A stretch of 64,000 nt of DNA from Massilia sp. 9096 (GCF_000745265.1 NZ_JQNN01000001.1:4340001-4404000); one strand, 5' to 3'; positions 41,797 to 50,875 are shown, counted from the stretch's first letter. Program-made: numbers and translations. Notes: generated by a model from the letters alone, not told the origin.

Positions 41797-42705
41797 ATGC
41801 GCTCCCCTCATCCACACCCTTTCCTGCGAGGCCTTGCACTGCTGCTCGGCCTGTTCTGGCTGCTGCCCTCCGCCTTCGCGGCCGATCGCGGCGCCCTGTT
41901 CAAACTGACGCTGCACGGGCACACGATGCATTTGTTCGGCACGATGCACGTCGGCCGGCCCGAGTTCTATCCGCTCGAGCCGCGCATCATGACGGCCCTG
42001 GCCGAGTCGTCGACGCTGGCGCTCGAAATCGACCTGAACGAGGCGCCGGACGCGCTGCAGCGTGACATGAAGACCTACGGCCTGCTCCCCGCCGGTGGCA
42101 AGACTTACGACAGCCTGCCACCCGCACGCAAGCAACGCCTCGACGCATTGATCGGGCAAGCCGGCCTGGATCCGGCAACCGCGCTGGCGCTCAAGCCGGT
42201 GCTGCTGGCCACGATGCTGACGATCGCCGAATATACGCGGCTGGGCTACCGCGCCGACTTGTCGAGCGACGATTTCCTGGCCAGGACGGCGCATGCGCGG
42301 CATATCCGCGTGATCGGACTGGAATCGCTGGCGCAGCAGTTGAGCATCCTCGACCGCCTGCCGGAAGCGGCGCGCTGGCAATTTCTGGAAGAGACGATGG
42401 AGATGCTCGACTCCGGCGAGGAACGCGACGAAGCGAAAGCGATCCTGCAAGCCTGGAGCACGGCCGACCAGCGCGGACTGGATCAGGTCATGCGGCAAAC
42501 CGAAGCGGATCGCAGCGTGTCCGGGCGCTTTCTCGCCGACGTTCTTTTAAAAGAGCGCAATCGCGGCATGGCCGAACGGCTGCTGGCCTTGCTGCAATCG
42601 GAAAAGCAGACCGTGGGTGCCGTCGGCGTGCTGCACCTGCTGGGCGCAACCGGCGTGCCGGCGCTGCTGAAAGCGCGTGGCGTGGTGGTCGAACGGGTCT
42701 ATTGA
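41797..42705 (+). CDS. TraB/GumN family protein
   Basis: 302 residues with a Sec signal peptide (GLALLLGLFWLLPSAFA, residues 11-27) and the TraB/GumN domain: HTMHLFGTMHVGRPEFYPL at residues 43-61 and TVGAVGVLHLLGATGVPALL near the C-terminus, which carry the two GxxH motifs (GTMH, GVLH) thought to bind metal. Related to Tiki-type metalloproteases; the bacterial role is uncertain. TATAAT-like sequence at 41,781-41,788 and AAGG next to the ATG support the start. Confidence 0.88.
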   Translation: MRSPHPHPFLRGLALLLGLFWLLPSAFAADRGALFKLTLHGHTMHLFGTMHVGRPEFYPLEPRIMTALAESSTLALEIDLNEAPDALQRDMKTYGLLPAGGKTYDSLPPARKQRLDALIGQAGLDPATALALKPVLLATMLTIAEYTRLGYRADLSSDDFLARTAHARHIRVIGLESLAQQLSILDRLPEAARWQFLEETMEMLDSGEERDEAKAILQAWSTADQRGLDQVMRQTEADRSVSGRFLADVLLKERNRGMAERLLALLQSEKQTVGAVGVLHLLGATGVPALLKARGVVVERVY

Positions 42706-42712
42706 CGCGCTA

Positions 42713-42828
42713 CCCTTCGAGTCCCAAACCGGATCTCCCGCAGGGGAGATCCTCTTGTAACACAAAAGAAAAAAGGGTCCGACGAATCGGACCCTTTTTC
42801 TTTAAGCTGGCGGAGCGGACGGGACTCG
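42713..42828. repeat. Direct repeat R1, containing the tRNA-Asp 3' end
   Basis: 116 bp identical to 42,868-42,983 (offset 155). It contains a GGATCTCCC hairpin, a bidirectional terminator and, at 42,808-42,828, the last 21 nucleotides of tRNA-Asp including CCA on the minus strand. Beyond 42,828 the match stops, so this copy is a tRNA fragment, not a gene. Confidence 0.95.
42768..42801. terminator. Bidirectional terminator, copy 1
   Basis: AAAAGGGTCCG / CGGACCCTTTT stem with a 6-base loop and A/T runs on both sides. It can end the TraB/GumN transcript on the plus strand. Confidence 0.85.
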
Positions 42829-42847
42829 CCCACGTGCCGCGGGCCGC

Positions 42848-42869
42848 GGATTCGCTTGCAAGCGAATCC
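42848..42869. repeat. Perfect 22-bp palindrome between the repeats
   Basis: GGATTCGCTT and AAGCGAATCC around a central GC, with no mismatch. It fills the 39-bp spacer between R1 and R2 and overlaps the first two bases of R2. Confidence 0.9.
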
Positions 42870-42983
42870 CTTCGAGTCCCAAACCGGATCTCCCGCAGGG
42901 GAGATCCTCTTGTAACACAAAAGAAAAAAGGGTCCGACGAATCGGACCCTTTTTCTTTAAGCTGGCGGAGCGGACGGGACTCG
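42868..42983. repeat. Direct repeat R2, ending inside tRNA-Asp
   Basis: Second copy of the 116-bp repeat. Its right part is the 3' end of the intact tRNA-Asp gene and its left part the tRNA terminator and flank. Confidence 0.95.
42923..42956. terminator. Terminator downstream of the tRNA genes, copy 2
   Basis: Same stem as copy 1 (AAAAGGGTCCG / CGGACCCTTTT). On the minus strand it is 6 bp beyond the 3' end of tRNA-Asp and probably ends the tRNA-Thr/tRNA-Asp transcript. Confidence 0.85.
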
Positions 42984-43039
42984 AACCCGCGACCCCCGGC
43001 GTGACAGGCCGGTATTCTAACCAACTGAACTACCGCTCC
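42963..43039 (-). tRNA. tRNA-Asp (anticodon GTC)
   Basis: 77 nt with encoded CCA. Acceptor arm GGAGCGG / CCGCTCC, D arm with GTTCAGTTGGTTAGA, anticodon loop CCTGTCACG giving GTC, and T arm GGGTTCGAGTCCC. Its 3' half-arm is duplicated 155 bp away. Confidence 0.97.
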
Positions 43040-43094
43040 AGTTTTCTTGCTCACATCTGCACGGAAAATCCGGAACAGCAGTAAGACAAAATCT

Positions 43095-43169
<75 letters not shown>

Positions 43170-43209
43170 ATCAGAAGAGATCTGGCGACATTGTTGTCGC
43201 CACAAATCG

Positions 43210-44139
43210 TCAGTGCGAGCGGATCATAGTGCCAAAAGCCTGTTCGGTCAAGACTTCCAGCAATAAAGAGTGCTCGATGCGGCCGTCGATGATGTGCACC
43301 GTATTGACGCCCGACTTGGCGGCGTCCAGCGCCGACGAGATTTTCGGCAGCATGCCGCCCGAAATCGTGCCGTCCGCGAACATCTCGTCGATTTCGCGCG
43401 CCGACAGGTCGGTCACCAGGTTGCCTTGCTTGTCCTGCACGCCGGCGATGTTGGTCATCATGATCAGCTTTTCGGCTTTCAGGATTTCCGCAATCTTGCC
43501 GGCGACGACGTCGGCATTGATGTTGTAGGCCTGGCCGTCCTGGCCGAAACCGATCGGCGAAATGATCGGGATGAAAGCGTCGTCCTGCAGGGCTTTCACC
43601 ACGGCCGGATTGATCGCTTCGATTTCGCCGACGAAACCGATGTCGAGGAACTCGCCCGGCTTTTCCTTGTCCGGCATCGCCATCTTGCGCGCACGGATCA
43701 GGCCGCCGTCCTTGCCGGTCAGGCCGACCGCCTGGCCACCGTAGTGGTTAATCAGCATCACGATGTCCTGCTGGACTTCGCCGCCCAGCACCCACTCGAC
43801 CACTTCCATGGTCTCTTCGTCGGTGATGCGCATGCCTTGCACGAAGGTGCCTTGCTTGCCGATCTTTTTCAGGGCGTTGTCGATCTGCGGACCGCCGCCG
43901 TGCACCACCACCGGGTTCATGCCGACCAGCTTCAGGAGGATGACGTCGCGCGCGAAGCCGTGTTTCAGGCGCTCGTCGGTCATCGCGTTGCCGCCGTATT
44001 TGATGACGATGGTTTTACCGTGGAAATTACGGATATAGGGAAGCGCTTCGGCCAGAATCTGCGCCTTGATCTGCGGCGAGACCGCAGTCAGGTCGTTGTT
44101 CTGCTCGTCGCCCTTCAAACTGCTCAGCGTAGCGTTCAT
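43210..44139 (-). CDS. argB: Acetylglutamate kinase
   Basis: Phosphorylates N-acetylglutamate in arginine synthesis; cytosolic. 309 residues of the amino-acid kinase fold: [47 protein letters not shown] and [14 protein letters not shown]. The longer arginine-inhibited hexamer form is likely from the N-terminal helix ([19 protein letters not shown]). The ATG at 44,139 is preferred to a GTG-type extension 13 codons upstream. Confidence 0.97.
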   Translation of the reverse strand: MNATLSSLKGDEQNNDLTAVSPQIKAQILAEALPYIRNFHGKTIVIKYGGNAMTDERLKHGFARDVILLKLVGMNPVVVHGGGPQIDNALKKIGKQGTFVQGMRITDEETMEVVEWVLGGEVQQDIVMLINHYGGQAVGLTGKDGGLIRARKMAMPDKEKPGEFLDIGFVGEIEAINPAVVKALQDDAFIPIISPIGFGQDGQAYNINADVVAGKIAEILKAEKLIMMTNIAGVQDKQGNLVTDLSAREIDEMFADGTISGGMLPKISSALDAAKSGVNTVHIIDGRIEHSLLLEVLTEQAFGTMIRSH

Positions 44140-44292
44140 TGGGGGTCCGGAAAAGAATTTGCGAGATTTTACAGGCAAGCGGCGCTCGCAGTGGGCATTA
44201 TAGAAGCTTGACGTTGTATTTTCTGGGAGATGATTACATATGGATACAAGACAGGCGATTTCGATACGCCGCCGGGCCCCGGAAAAGCGCGC

Positions 44293-44523
44293 ATGAGCAC
44301 CTGCAGCCGTTGCGGCGCCGGCTTCGCTTGCGGCATGGTCGACGGCAGTAGCGGCCCATGCTGGTGCACGCGCCTGCCGCCGGCAGTGCCGTTGCCGGAA
44401 TCAAGCCAGGCTTCGGCCGGCGCCTCCGAGCAGGCAAACATCGATACGCCGGGCGCCGGCTGCTGGTGCCCGGCCTGCCTCGAAGCCCACATCGCGCAGC
44501 TCGCGCGCACGCGCGAGGCGTAA
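44293..44523 (+). CDS. Small cysteine-rich CWC-type protein (76 aa)
   Basis: Cysteine pairs [16 protein letters not shown] and [11 protein letters not shown] form the cysteine-rich CWC pattern, probably a small metal-binding (zinc) protein of unknown function. The middle is low-complexity (serine/alanine/proline). The ATG at 44,293 puts the first Cys at residue 4; an ATG 21 codons upstream adds unconserved sequence. It converges on the esterase gene. Confidence 0.7.
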   Translation: MSTCSRCGAGFACGMVDGSSGPCWCTRLPPAVPLPESSQASAGASEQANIDTPGAGCWCPACLEAHIAQLARTREA

Positions 44524-44536
44524 GGTCGCGCCGGCC

Positions 44537-45622
44537 TCACCCCCGGGTACGGAAGAAACGCATCATCTCGCGGCTGGCGCTCGGGCCCTTGCCGTCGGTG
44601 TAGCTGCCGAGTGCATCGCCGCCCGACCAGGCGTGGCCGGCGCCGTGCACGACCCAGTGTTCGGCATCGATGCTGCCATCCGGACGCCGGTGCACGACGC
44701 GCGTGTAGGCGTGACCGTGCGGCACGCGGCCCGGTTCGACCACCACCGCTTCGCCCGGATGGCGCCGGCGCTGTTTGATGAGTTCGTCGCCATTGATCGG
44801 GTGCACGGTGGTGTCGCGGTCGCCGTGGAACACGATCATCGGCACCGCGCGCCCGGGCTTGGGACGGCGTTTCAGCTTCCCCTTCATCGCTGCGATCGCC
44901 GACGGCAAATCGTGCGCGGCCGCGAACGGCAAGCCCGAGTGCACGCCGACCGCCGCGTACAGCTCCGGGTACAGAGTGCCCATCATGGCGGCCATGGCGC
45001 CGCCGGCCGACAGGCCCGCCACGTACATCTGGTCCGGGTCGACCACGTAGCGCGCCATCACGTCGCGCGTGATGCCGGCGATGATCGACGGTTCGCCCTG
45101 GTCGCGCCGCTGCTCGATCGCGCTGAACCAGTTCCAGCAGCGCGATGTGTTGGCCTGCGGGGTCTGGGCCGGATAGGCGACCAGGCAGCCGTATTCCTCG
45201 GCAACCGCGTTCATGCCGGTGCCGAGCGCGAAATCGTCGGGATTCTGCTTGCAGCCGTGCAGCATCACCAGCAGTGGCGCCAGCTGGCCGGTATAGTTGG
45301 CCGGCACATACAGCTTGTAGTCGCGCGTGCCGGCCTCGTTGGTGTAGCTGGCCTCGATGAAATGGCCGGGCAGGCCGATCGCCGCCGCGCCGCTCGACAG
45401 CGGCGGTGCATTGAACGGGTTGCCTTCGGCCTGGCCAACGCGGCTCAGGTCGGCCAGCATGTCGGACGGGTCGTAGCTGGCCTGGTTGGAAGCGTGTTTC
45501 TGGATAATCGAGGCGGTCTTGATCGACTCGCGCATCATGCTGCGCGCCACCGACGGTCCGCGCCGCATCAGCGAGCGGGTGGCGGCGCGCATCTGGGCGA
45601 GGAATTGTTTGTTCAGGGTCAT
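44537..45622 (-). CDS. PHB depolymerase family esterase
   Basis: 361-residue alpha/beta hydrolase of the LpqC/esterase PHB family. The family strand YKLYVPANY is followed by LLVMLHGCKQNPDDFALGTGMN, the nucleophile elbow YVAGLSAGGAMAAMM (Ser), HGDRDTTVHPING and the C-terminal GAGHAWSGGD with the likely catalytic His. No Sec signal is obvious; the N-terminus is basic and helical. AAGGAG stands before the ATG at 45,622. The substrate could be an aromatic ester or polyhydroxyalkanoate oligomer. Confidence 0.9.
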   Translation of the reverse strand: MTLNKQFLAQMRAATRSLMRRGPSVARSMMRESIKTASIIQKHASNQASYDPSDMLADLSRVGQAEGNPFNAPPLSSGAAAIGLPGHFIEASYTNEAGTRDYKLYVPANYTGQLAPLLVMLHGCKQNPDDFALGTGMNAVAEEYGCLVAYPAQTPQANTSRCWNWFSAIEQRRDQGEPSIIAGITRDVMARYVVDPDQMYVAGLSAGGAMAAMMGTLYPELYAAVGVHSGLPFAAAHDLPSAIAAMKGKLKRRPKPGRAVPMIVFHGDRDTTVHPINGDELIKQRRRHPGEAVVVEPGRVPHGHAYTRVVHRRPDGSIDAEHWVVHGAGHAWSGGDALGSYTDGKGPSASREMMRFFRTRG

Positions 45623-45719
45623 CGGCACTCCTTTTCGATGCGTCGCAAGGGGGCAGTGTTGATCAGCACCCTTGCGTCAACCTGACAGGTTACACCCATG
45701 ATGCGATAAACTGCGCATC

Positions 45720-46154
45720 ATGCGTCCACCCCTCCAAGCCGGCATCCAGTTCGAGTGGCATTACACGGTACCCGAGCGCGCCACGGTACCGCGTCTCTAT
45801 CACGACACGCCGTTCTGCCTCGACATGCCCGACGTGCTCGCCACCGGCTACCTGGTCGGCATGATGGAGCTTGCCTGCCTGCACGGCATCATGCCTTACG
45901 TCGATTGGCCGAACCAGCAGAGCCTGGGCACGCTGGTCAGCTTCAGCCACATCGCCCCGACGCCGCCCGGCATGACGCTGCACGTCAAGGGCGAAGTGAT
46001 CGAGGTCGACGGCCGCCGCGTGCGCTTCAAGATCGAGGCCTGGGACGACGTCGAGCGCGTGTGCGAAGGCGTGCACGAACGCTTCCTGATCGATCCCCGA
46101 CGTTTCAACGACAAGCTGGCGCGCAAGGCCGCCGGCACCAGCCAGAGCACATGA
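45720..46154 (+). CDS. Hotdog-fold thioesterase (FlK-like)
   Basis: 144 residues. YHDTPFCLDMPDVLATGYLVGMMELAC matches fluoroacetyl-CoA thioesterase-like proteins (residues 27-53), then SFSHIAPTPPGMTLHVKGEV. Such enzymes hydrolyse acyl-CoA; the physiological substrate is unknown. Its stop overlaps the next gene's start by four bases. Confidence 0.85.
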   Translation: MRPPLQAGIQFEWHYTVPERATVPRLYHDTPFCLDMPDVLATGYLVGMMELACLHGIMPYVDWPNQQSLGTLVSFSHIAPTPPGMTLHVKGEVIEVDGRRVRFKIEAWDDVERVCEGVHERFLIDPRRFNDKLARKAAGTSQST

Positions 46155-46366
46155 GCAACCGCATCACACTCCCGCCCGAACAGCAGACGCCGGTGCCGTC
46201 GCCCTGCATCAACCTGTGCAAGATGTCGCAGGACACCGGTTTTTGCGAAGGCTGCATGCGCACCATCGACGAAATCGTTGCCTGGGGCACGGCCTCGGAC
46301 GAGTTCAAGCGTGGCGTCTGGGCCGAGATCCGCCGGCGCGAAGCGGACCTGCCTTTCGCAGATTGA
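46151..46366 (+). CDS. DUF1289 family protein (71 aa)
   Basis: Small cysteine-rich protein: SPCINLCKMSQDTGFCEGCMRTIDEI is the DUF1289 signature with four Cys (C-x3-C, C-x2-C), probably binding an Fe-S cluster or zinc. The ATG at 46,151 overlaps the thioesterase stop, so the two are coupled. Function unknown. Confidence 0.85.
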   Translation: MSNRITLPPEQQTPVPSPCINLCKMSQDTGFCEGCMRTIDEIVAWGTASDEFKRGVWAEIRRREADLPFAD

Positions 46367-46493
46367 GGCGGCGGACGACGATTAGAGCTGGGAATCTAGC
46401 ACGGTCGTTCTTTTCTGCGCCATAATCGGCCGGCTGCTTCGCTCAACCACGCCGATTCAGCACGCCGATCAACCCACTTCAAGCGAGAACGCC

Positions 46494-47450
46494 ATGGCGC
46501 TGCCCACCGTCCTGCAAAACCTGTCCTTACCCGTCATCGCCTCGCCGATGTTCATCGCCAGCGGCCCCGCGCTGGTCGCCGCGCAGTGCAAGGCGGGCAT
46601 CGTCGGCTCGTTCCCGGCGCTGAACGCGCGCCCGGCCGAGCAACTTGACGTCTGGCTGACCGATCTGCAGGCCGAACTGGCGGATTACCAGGCGGCGCAT
46701 CCGGATAAAAAAGTCGGCCCGATCGCCGTCAACCAGATCGTGCACGGGTCGAACGACCGCCTGGCGCACGACGTCGAGGTGTGCGTCAAGCACCAGGTGC
46801 CGATCATCATCTCCTCGCTGCGCGCGCCGCCCAAGGAAATGCTGGACGCGGTGCACGCCTACGGCGGCATCGTGATGCACGACGTGATCTCGATCCGCCA
46901 CGCCGAAAAGGCGCTGGAAGCGGGCGTGGACGGCCTGATCCTGGTCGCGGCCGGCGCCGGCGGCCATGCGGGGGCGTTGTCTCCGTTCGCGCTGGTGGGA
47001 GAGGTGCGCAAATTCTTCGACGGTCCGATCGCGCTGTCCGGCTCGATCGCCACCGGCGACGCCATCCTGGCGGCGCAGGCGATGGGCGCCGACGTCGCCT
47101 ACATCGGCTCGCGCTGGCTGGCCACGAAAGAAGCCAACGTCAGCGACGCTTACCGCGATGCGATCGTCGATTCAAAAGCGGCCGACGTGATCTATACGAA
47201 CCTGTTCACGGGCGTGCACGGCAACTACCTGAAAAAATCGATCGTCGCGGCCGGGCTCGATCCGGACAACCTGCCGGTGTCGGACAAGAGCAAGATGAGT
47301 TTTGGGTCAGGCAGCGCCAAGGCCTGGCGCGACATCTGGGGTGCCGGCCAGGGCGTGGGCCTGATGGAAGACGTGCCGACCGTGGCCGAGATGGTCGAGC
47401 GGCTGCAGCAGCAGTACGCGGCGGCGCGGGCGCGCTTGGGGATCCGCTGA
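46494..47450 (+). CDS. Nitronate monooxygenase
   Basis: 318-residue FMN-dependent TIM-barrel enzyme oxidising alkyl nitronates such as propionate-3-nitronate. LPVIASPMFIASGP at the start, VAAGAGGHAGALSPFALVGE in the middle with the catalytic His region, and SGSIATGDAILAAQAMGADVAYIG at the phosphate-binding site. It is own-strand and converges on hpt with four bases between. Confidence 0.93.
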   Translation: MALPTVLQNLSLPVIASPMFIASGPALVAAQCKAGIVGSFPALNARPAEQLDVWLTDLQAELADYQAAHPDKKVGPIAVNQIVHGSNDRLAHDVEVCVKHQVPIIISSLRAPPKEMLDAVHAYGGIVMHDVISIRHAEKALEAGVDGLILVAAGAGGHAGALSPFALVGEVRKFFDGPIALSGSIATGDAILAAQAMGADVAYIGSRWLATKEANVSDAYRDAIVDSKAADVIYTNLFTGVHGNYLKKSIVAAGLDPDNLPVSDKSKMSFGSGSAKAWRDIWGAGQGVGLMEDVPTVAEMVERLQQQYAAARARLGIR

Positions 47451-47454
47451 GCGA

Positions 47455-48039
47455 CTACGCGTCGACCTGCTTGTCTTCGTTCCGGATCACCCACAAGCCC
47501 GGCAGATTGCGCCAGTAGCCATGCGCATCCATCCCGAAGCCGACCACGAACTGGTTCGGGATGGTCAGCCCGACGATGTCGGCCTGCACCGGTTTCGCGC
47601 GGCCCAGCTCCTTGTCGCAGAACACCGCCAGTATCACCTCGGCCGCGCCCATGTCGAGCAGGCGCCGCTTCACTTCCGCCAGCGTCTCGCCCTCGTCGAG
47701 GATGTCGTCGAGCACGATGATCGTGCGGCCCGCCACGTTCTGGCGCGGGATCACCTTCCACACGACTTCGCCGCCCTGGTCGAGTTCGCCGTAGCGGGTC
47801 ACGTGGATGTAGTCGAATTCGAGCGGGAAGCTCAACTGCGGCAGCAGGCTGCCGGTGAACACCACCGCACCGCCCATCACCCCCAGCACGAGCGGGAAGG
47901 CGCCGGTGGCGTCGTTGTCGAATCGTTGATTGAGCACGTCGGCGACGTTGCGCACCGCGGCCTGCACCTTGCCGGCGCTGACCAGTTCCTCGGCCTTGGC
48001 CAGGAGCTCGCGCGCACGCGTGTAATGGAAGTCTTGCAT
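47455..48039 (-). CDS. hpt: Hypoxanthine-guanine phosphoribosyltransferase
   Basis: 194-residue type I phosphoribosyltransferase for purine salvage. The PRPP motif TIIVLDDILDEGETL lies near residue 109, and the base-binding end VGFGMDAHGYWRNLPGLW near residue 170. LVLGVMGGAVVFTGSLL is the PPi loop. The betaproteobacterial form is known for hypoxanthine; guanine use is likely. Confidence 0.93.
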   Translation of the reverse strand: MQDFHYTRARELLAKAEELVSAGKVQAAVRNVADVLNQRFDNDATGAFPLVLGVMGGAVVFTGSLLPQLSFPLEFDYIHVTRYGELDQGGEVVWKVIPRQNVAGRTIIVLDDILDEGETLAEVKRRLLDMGAAEVILAVFCDKELGRAKPVQADIVGLTIPNQFVVGFGMDAHGYWRNLPGLWVIRNEDKQVDA

Positions 48040-48194
48040 GGTCTCTCGTGAGTCTGTCTCGAATTATTGTGAGCGGATGAAACGGTTTCGATTATCCTTC
48101 AGAACGTTTTCAAGCCGCGTTCCAGTTGCGCCGCTCCCGTGCGCGGCGGCGTATCATACGCAGTTCCAGATCCTAGACAGACGAGCAACGCACC

Positions 48195-50012
48195 ATGCCA
48201 GCCATTGACACCACCTCCGTGCGCGCCGAGCGCCTCGCCCAGCTGCGCGCCGCCATGGCGCACCACGAGGTCGACGCCTTCATCGTGCCGTCCGCCGATC
48301 CGCACCTGTCCGAATACCTGCCCGGCCGCTGGAAAGGCCGCGAGTGGATCTCCGGCTTCACGGGGTCGGTCGGCACCTTCATCGCCACCAAGGACTTTGC
48401 CGGCGTCTGGACCGACGGCCGCTACTACACCCAGGCCGAGCAGGAGCTGGCCGGGACCGAGATCGGACTGATGAAGATCCCGTCCGGCGCCAGCCTGCTG
48501 CACATCGACTGGCTGGCCGAGAACATGGAAGCCGGCCAGACCGTCGCGGTCGACGCGCGCGTGCTCGGCCTGGCGGTGGCGCGCCTGCTGCAGGACGCCC
48601 TGGCCGCGCGCGGGGTCAAACTGCGCACCGACCTGGACCTGCTCGACGCCATCTGGAGCGACCGTCCCGGCCTGCCGCCCGAGGCCGTGTTCGAGCACCC
48701 GGCCCCGTATGCGGTGCTGGCGCGCGCCGATAAACTGCACGCGACCCGCAACGCGATGGCCAAGCTGGGCGCCGAGCGCCATTTCATTTCGACGCTGGAC
48801 GACATCGCCTACCTGTTCAACCTGCGCGGCGCCGACGTCAGCTACAACCCGGTGTTCCTGGCGCATGCGCTGGTCGAGTCGAACTCGGCCACGCTGTTCG
48901 TCGCCGACGGCAAGATCGACGACGCCTTGCGCTCGCGCCTGGAGCGCGACGGCGTGCGCGTCGCGCCCTACGATGCGGCGCAGGCCGCCCTGGCCGCGAT
49001 CCCGGGCGACAGCACGCTGTTGATCGATCCGCGCCGCGTCACCGCCGGCATGCGCGCCGCCGTGCCGCAGGGCGTACGCATCGTCGAGGCGATCAACCCG
49101 ACCACGTTCGCCAAGTCGCGCAAGCTGGAGGTCGAAATGGATCACGTGCGCGAGGCGATGGAACACGATGGCGCGGCGCTGTGCGAATTTTTCGCATGGC
49201 TCGAGCCCGTGCTGCTCGACCCGAAGCGCCAGCCCCTGACGGAAGTCCACATCGACGAGAACATCACCGCTGCGCGCGCGCGGCGTCCGCATTTCGTCAG
49301 CCCGAGCTTCGGCACCATCGCCGGTTTCAATGCCAACGGCGCGATCATGCACTACCGCGCCACGCCGGAAAACTGCGCGACCATCGAAGGCGACGGCCTG
49401 CTGCTGATCGACTCCGGCGGCCAGTACCTGGGCGGCACCACCGACATCACGCGCGTGGTCCCGGTCGGCACGCCCTCCGCCGCGCAAAAGCGCGACTTCA
49501 CGCTGGTGCTGAAAGGGATGATCAACTTGTCGGTGGCGCGCTTCCCGCGCGGTACCAAGGGACCGATGCTCGACGCGCTGGCGCGCGCGCCGATCTGGGC
49601 GGCCGGCATCGACTACGGCCACGGCACCGGCCACGGCGTGGGCTACTTCCTCAACGTGCACGAGGGGCCGCAGGTGATCTCGCCGGTGGCCACGCCCGAA
49701 TCGCACACGGCGATGGAGCCAGGCATGATCACTTCCAACGAGCCGGGCATCTACCGCCCCGGCCACTGGGGCATCCGCATCGAGAACCTGGTGCTGACCC
49801 AGACCGTCGCCAATGGCGAATTTGGCGAGTTCCTCGGCTTCGAGACGCTGACGCTGTGCCCGATCGACACGCGCTGCATCGACTTGTCGCTGATGCGCGG
49901 CGACGAAGTCGCGTGGCTCAACGACTACCACCGCCAGGTGCGCGCGCGCCTGCTGCCCTATGTCGACGGGGCCGCGCGCGACTGGCTCGAACTGCGCACG
50001 AAGGAGATCTGA
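48195..50012 (+). CDS. pepP: Xaa-Pro aminopeptidase (M24B)
   Basis: 605-residue aminopeptidase P removing residues ahead of proline. Two N-terminal creatinase-like domains (FIVPSADPHLSEYLP, GFTGSVGTFIATKDFAGVWTDGRYY) are followed by the pita-bread catalytic domain with metal ligands in LLIDSGGQYLGGTTDITR, GHGTGHGVGYFLNVHEGP and TSNEPGIYRPGHWG. The three-domain length fits the eukaryote-like subgroup. The next gene starts after two bases. Confidence 0.95.
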   Translation: MPAIDTTSVRAERLAQLRAAMAHHEVDAFIVPSADPHLSEYLPGRWKGREWISGFTGSVGTFIATKDFAGVWTDGRYYTQAEQELAGTEIGLMKIPSGASLLHIDWLAENMEAGQTVAVDARVLGLAVARLLQDALAARGVKLRTDLDLLDAIWSDRPGLPPEAVFEHPAPYAVLARADKLHATRNAMAKLGAERHFISTLDDIAYLFNLRGADVSYNPVFLAHALVESNSATLFVADGKIDDALRSRLERDGVRVAPYDAAQAALAAIPGDSTLLIDPRRVTAGMRAAVPQGVRIVEAINPTTFAKSRKLEVEMDHVREAMEHDGAALCEFFAWLEPVLLDPKRQPLTEVHIDENITAARARRPHFVSPSFGTIAGFNANGAIMHYRATPENCATIEGDGLLLIDSGGQYLGGTTDITRVVPVGTPSAAQKRDFTLVLKGMINLSVARFPRGTKGPMLDALARAPIWAAGIDYGHGTGHGVGYFLNVHEGPQVISPVATPESHTAMEPGMITSNEPGIYRPGHWGIRIENLVLTQTVANGEFGEFLGFETLTLCPIDTRCIDLSLMRGDEVAWLNDYHRQVRARLLPYVDGAARDWLELRTKEI

Positions 50013-50014
50013 CC

Positions 50015-50275
50015 ATGGCGAGCGCACGTTCCACCCGGGCCAGCGCGGCGGTCGAGCGCCTCAAGCGGCGCACCGGCGTGACCACCTATTCGATGGCGCG
50101 CACCGGCGCCGGCCATTTCTTCCTGTCCGAAAAACCGGGCGCGCCGCCGCTGTGCGCGCCGATGGAGCTGGACGAATTCGTCGCCTTCGTCAATGGCCTG
50201 GGGCCGCAGGAGGTCAAGCGCGTCAGCAAGAACGACCTGGAGTTCGAGAAGCAGCTGGTAAGGAAGAAGCCTTGA
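50015..50275 (+). CDS. Conserved-looking small protein of unknown function (86 aa)
   Basis: Not recognised. Basic N-terminus (ASARSTRASAAVERLKRR), then GVTTYSMARTGAGHFFL and an acidic C-terminal part (MELDEFVAFVNGL, SKNDLEFEKQLVRKKP). No signal peptide or membrane segment. The ATG at 50,015 follows pepP by two bases with AAGGAG upstream, and the stop overlaps the DUF924 start, so it sits in a coupled cluster. Strong GC-rich codon bias supports coding. Confidence 0.7.
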   Translation: MASARSTRASAAVERLKRRTGVTTYSMARTGAGHFFLSEKPGAPPLCAPMELDEFVAFVNGLGPQEVKRVSKNDLEFEKQLVRKKP

Positions 50276-50865
50276 GCGCGGTGCAGGTCGGCGCGCAGGA
50301 GCTGCTCGATTTCTGGTTCGGCGCGCCCGGCAGCGAAGGCTACGGCCAGCCGCGCCGCGCATGGTTCGTCAAGAAGCCTGAATTCGATGCCGGGATCCGC
50401 GAGCGCTTCGGCGCCCTCGTCGACGCGGCCGTCCAGGGCGGCCTGCGCGACTGGGACGACGCCGGGCCGCAGGGCGTGCTGGCGAGGATCCTGCTGCTCG
50501 ACCAGTTCACCCGCAACGCGTATCGCGACACGCCCGGCGCCTTTGCCGGCGATGCGCTGGCAAAGGCCGCCGCGCAAGGCCTGGTCGATGCCGGCGCCGA
50601 CCGCGCGCTGCTGCCGGTGCAGCGCACCTTCGTCTACCTGCCGTTCGAGCACGCCGAAGATGCCTTCCTGCAGGAGCGCGCGGTCGAGCTGTTCGCGCGG
50701 CTCGCGGCCGAATATCCCGGCTTCGAGAGCAACCTCGATTACGCGCACCGCCATCGCGGCGTGATCGCGCGCTTCGGCCGCTTCCCGCACCGTAACGCCA
50801 TCCTCGGACGCGCGTCGACGCCGGAAGAAATCGAGTTTCTACAACAGCCCGGCTCGCGCTTTTGA
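50272..50865 (+). CDS. DUF924 family protein
   Basis: 197 residues of the DUF924/YbbJ-like helical family: ELLDFWFGAPGSEGYGQPR at the start, ARILLLDQFTRNAYRDTPGAFAGD in the middle, and LPFEHAEDAFLQERAVELF, HRGVIARFGRFPHRNAILGR at the end. It is structurally TPR-like; the function is unknown. The start is TTG at 50,272, overlapping the upstream stop, or GTG at 50,281; no ATG fits. Confidence 0.88.
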   Translation: MSAVQVGAQELLDFWFGAPGSEGYGQPRRAWFVKKPEFDAGIRERFGALVDAAVQGGLRDWDDAGPQGVLARILLLDQFTRNAYRDTPGAFAGDALAKAAAQGLVDAGADRALLPVQRTFVYLPFEHAEDAFLQERAVELFARLAAEYPGFESNLDYAHRHRGVIARFGRFPHRNAILGRASTPEEIEFLQQPGSRF

Positions 50866-50875
50866 CGCTTTGACC

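Noticed and set aside
42699..42920. Short minus-strand open frame across the R1/R2 repeat region
   Set aside because: It runs through terminator stems and a duplicated tRNA flank; there is no start context or family, and its repeated peptide is due only to the DNA repeat.
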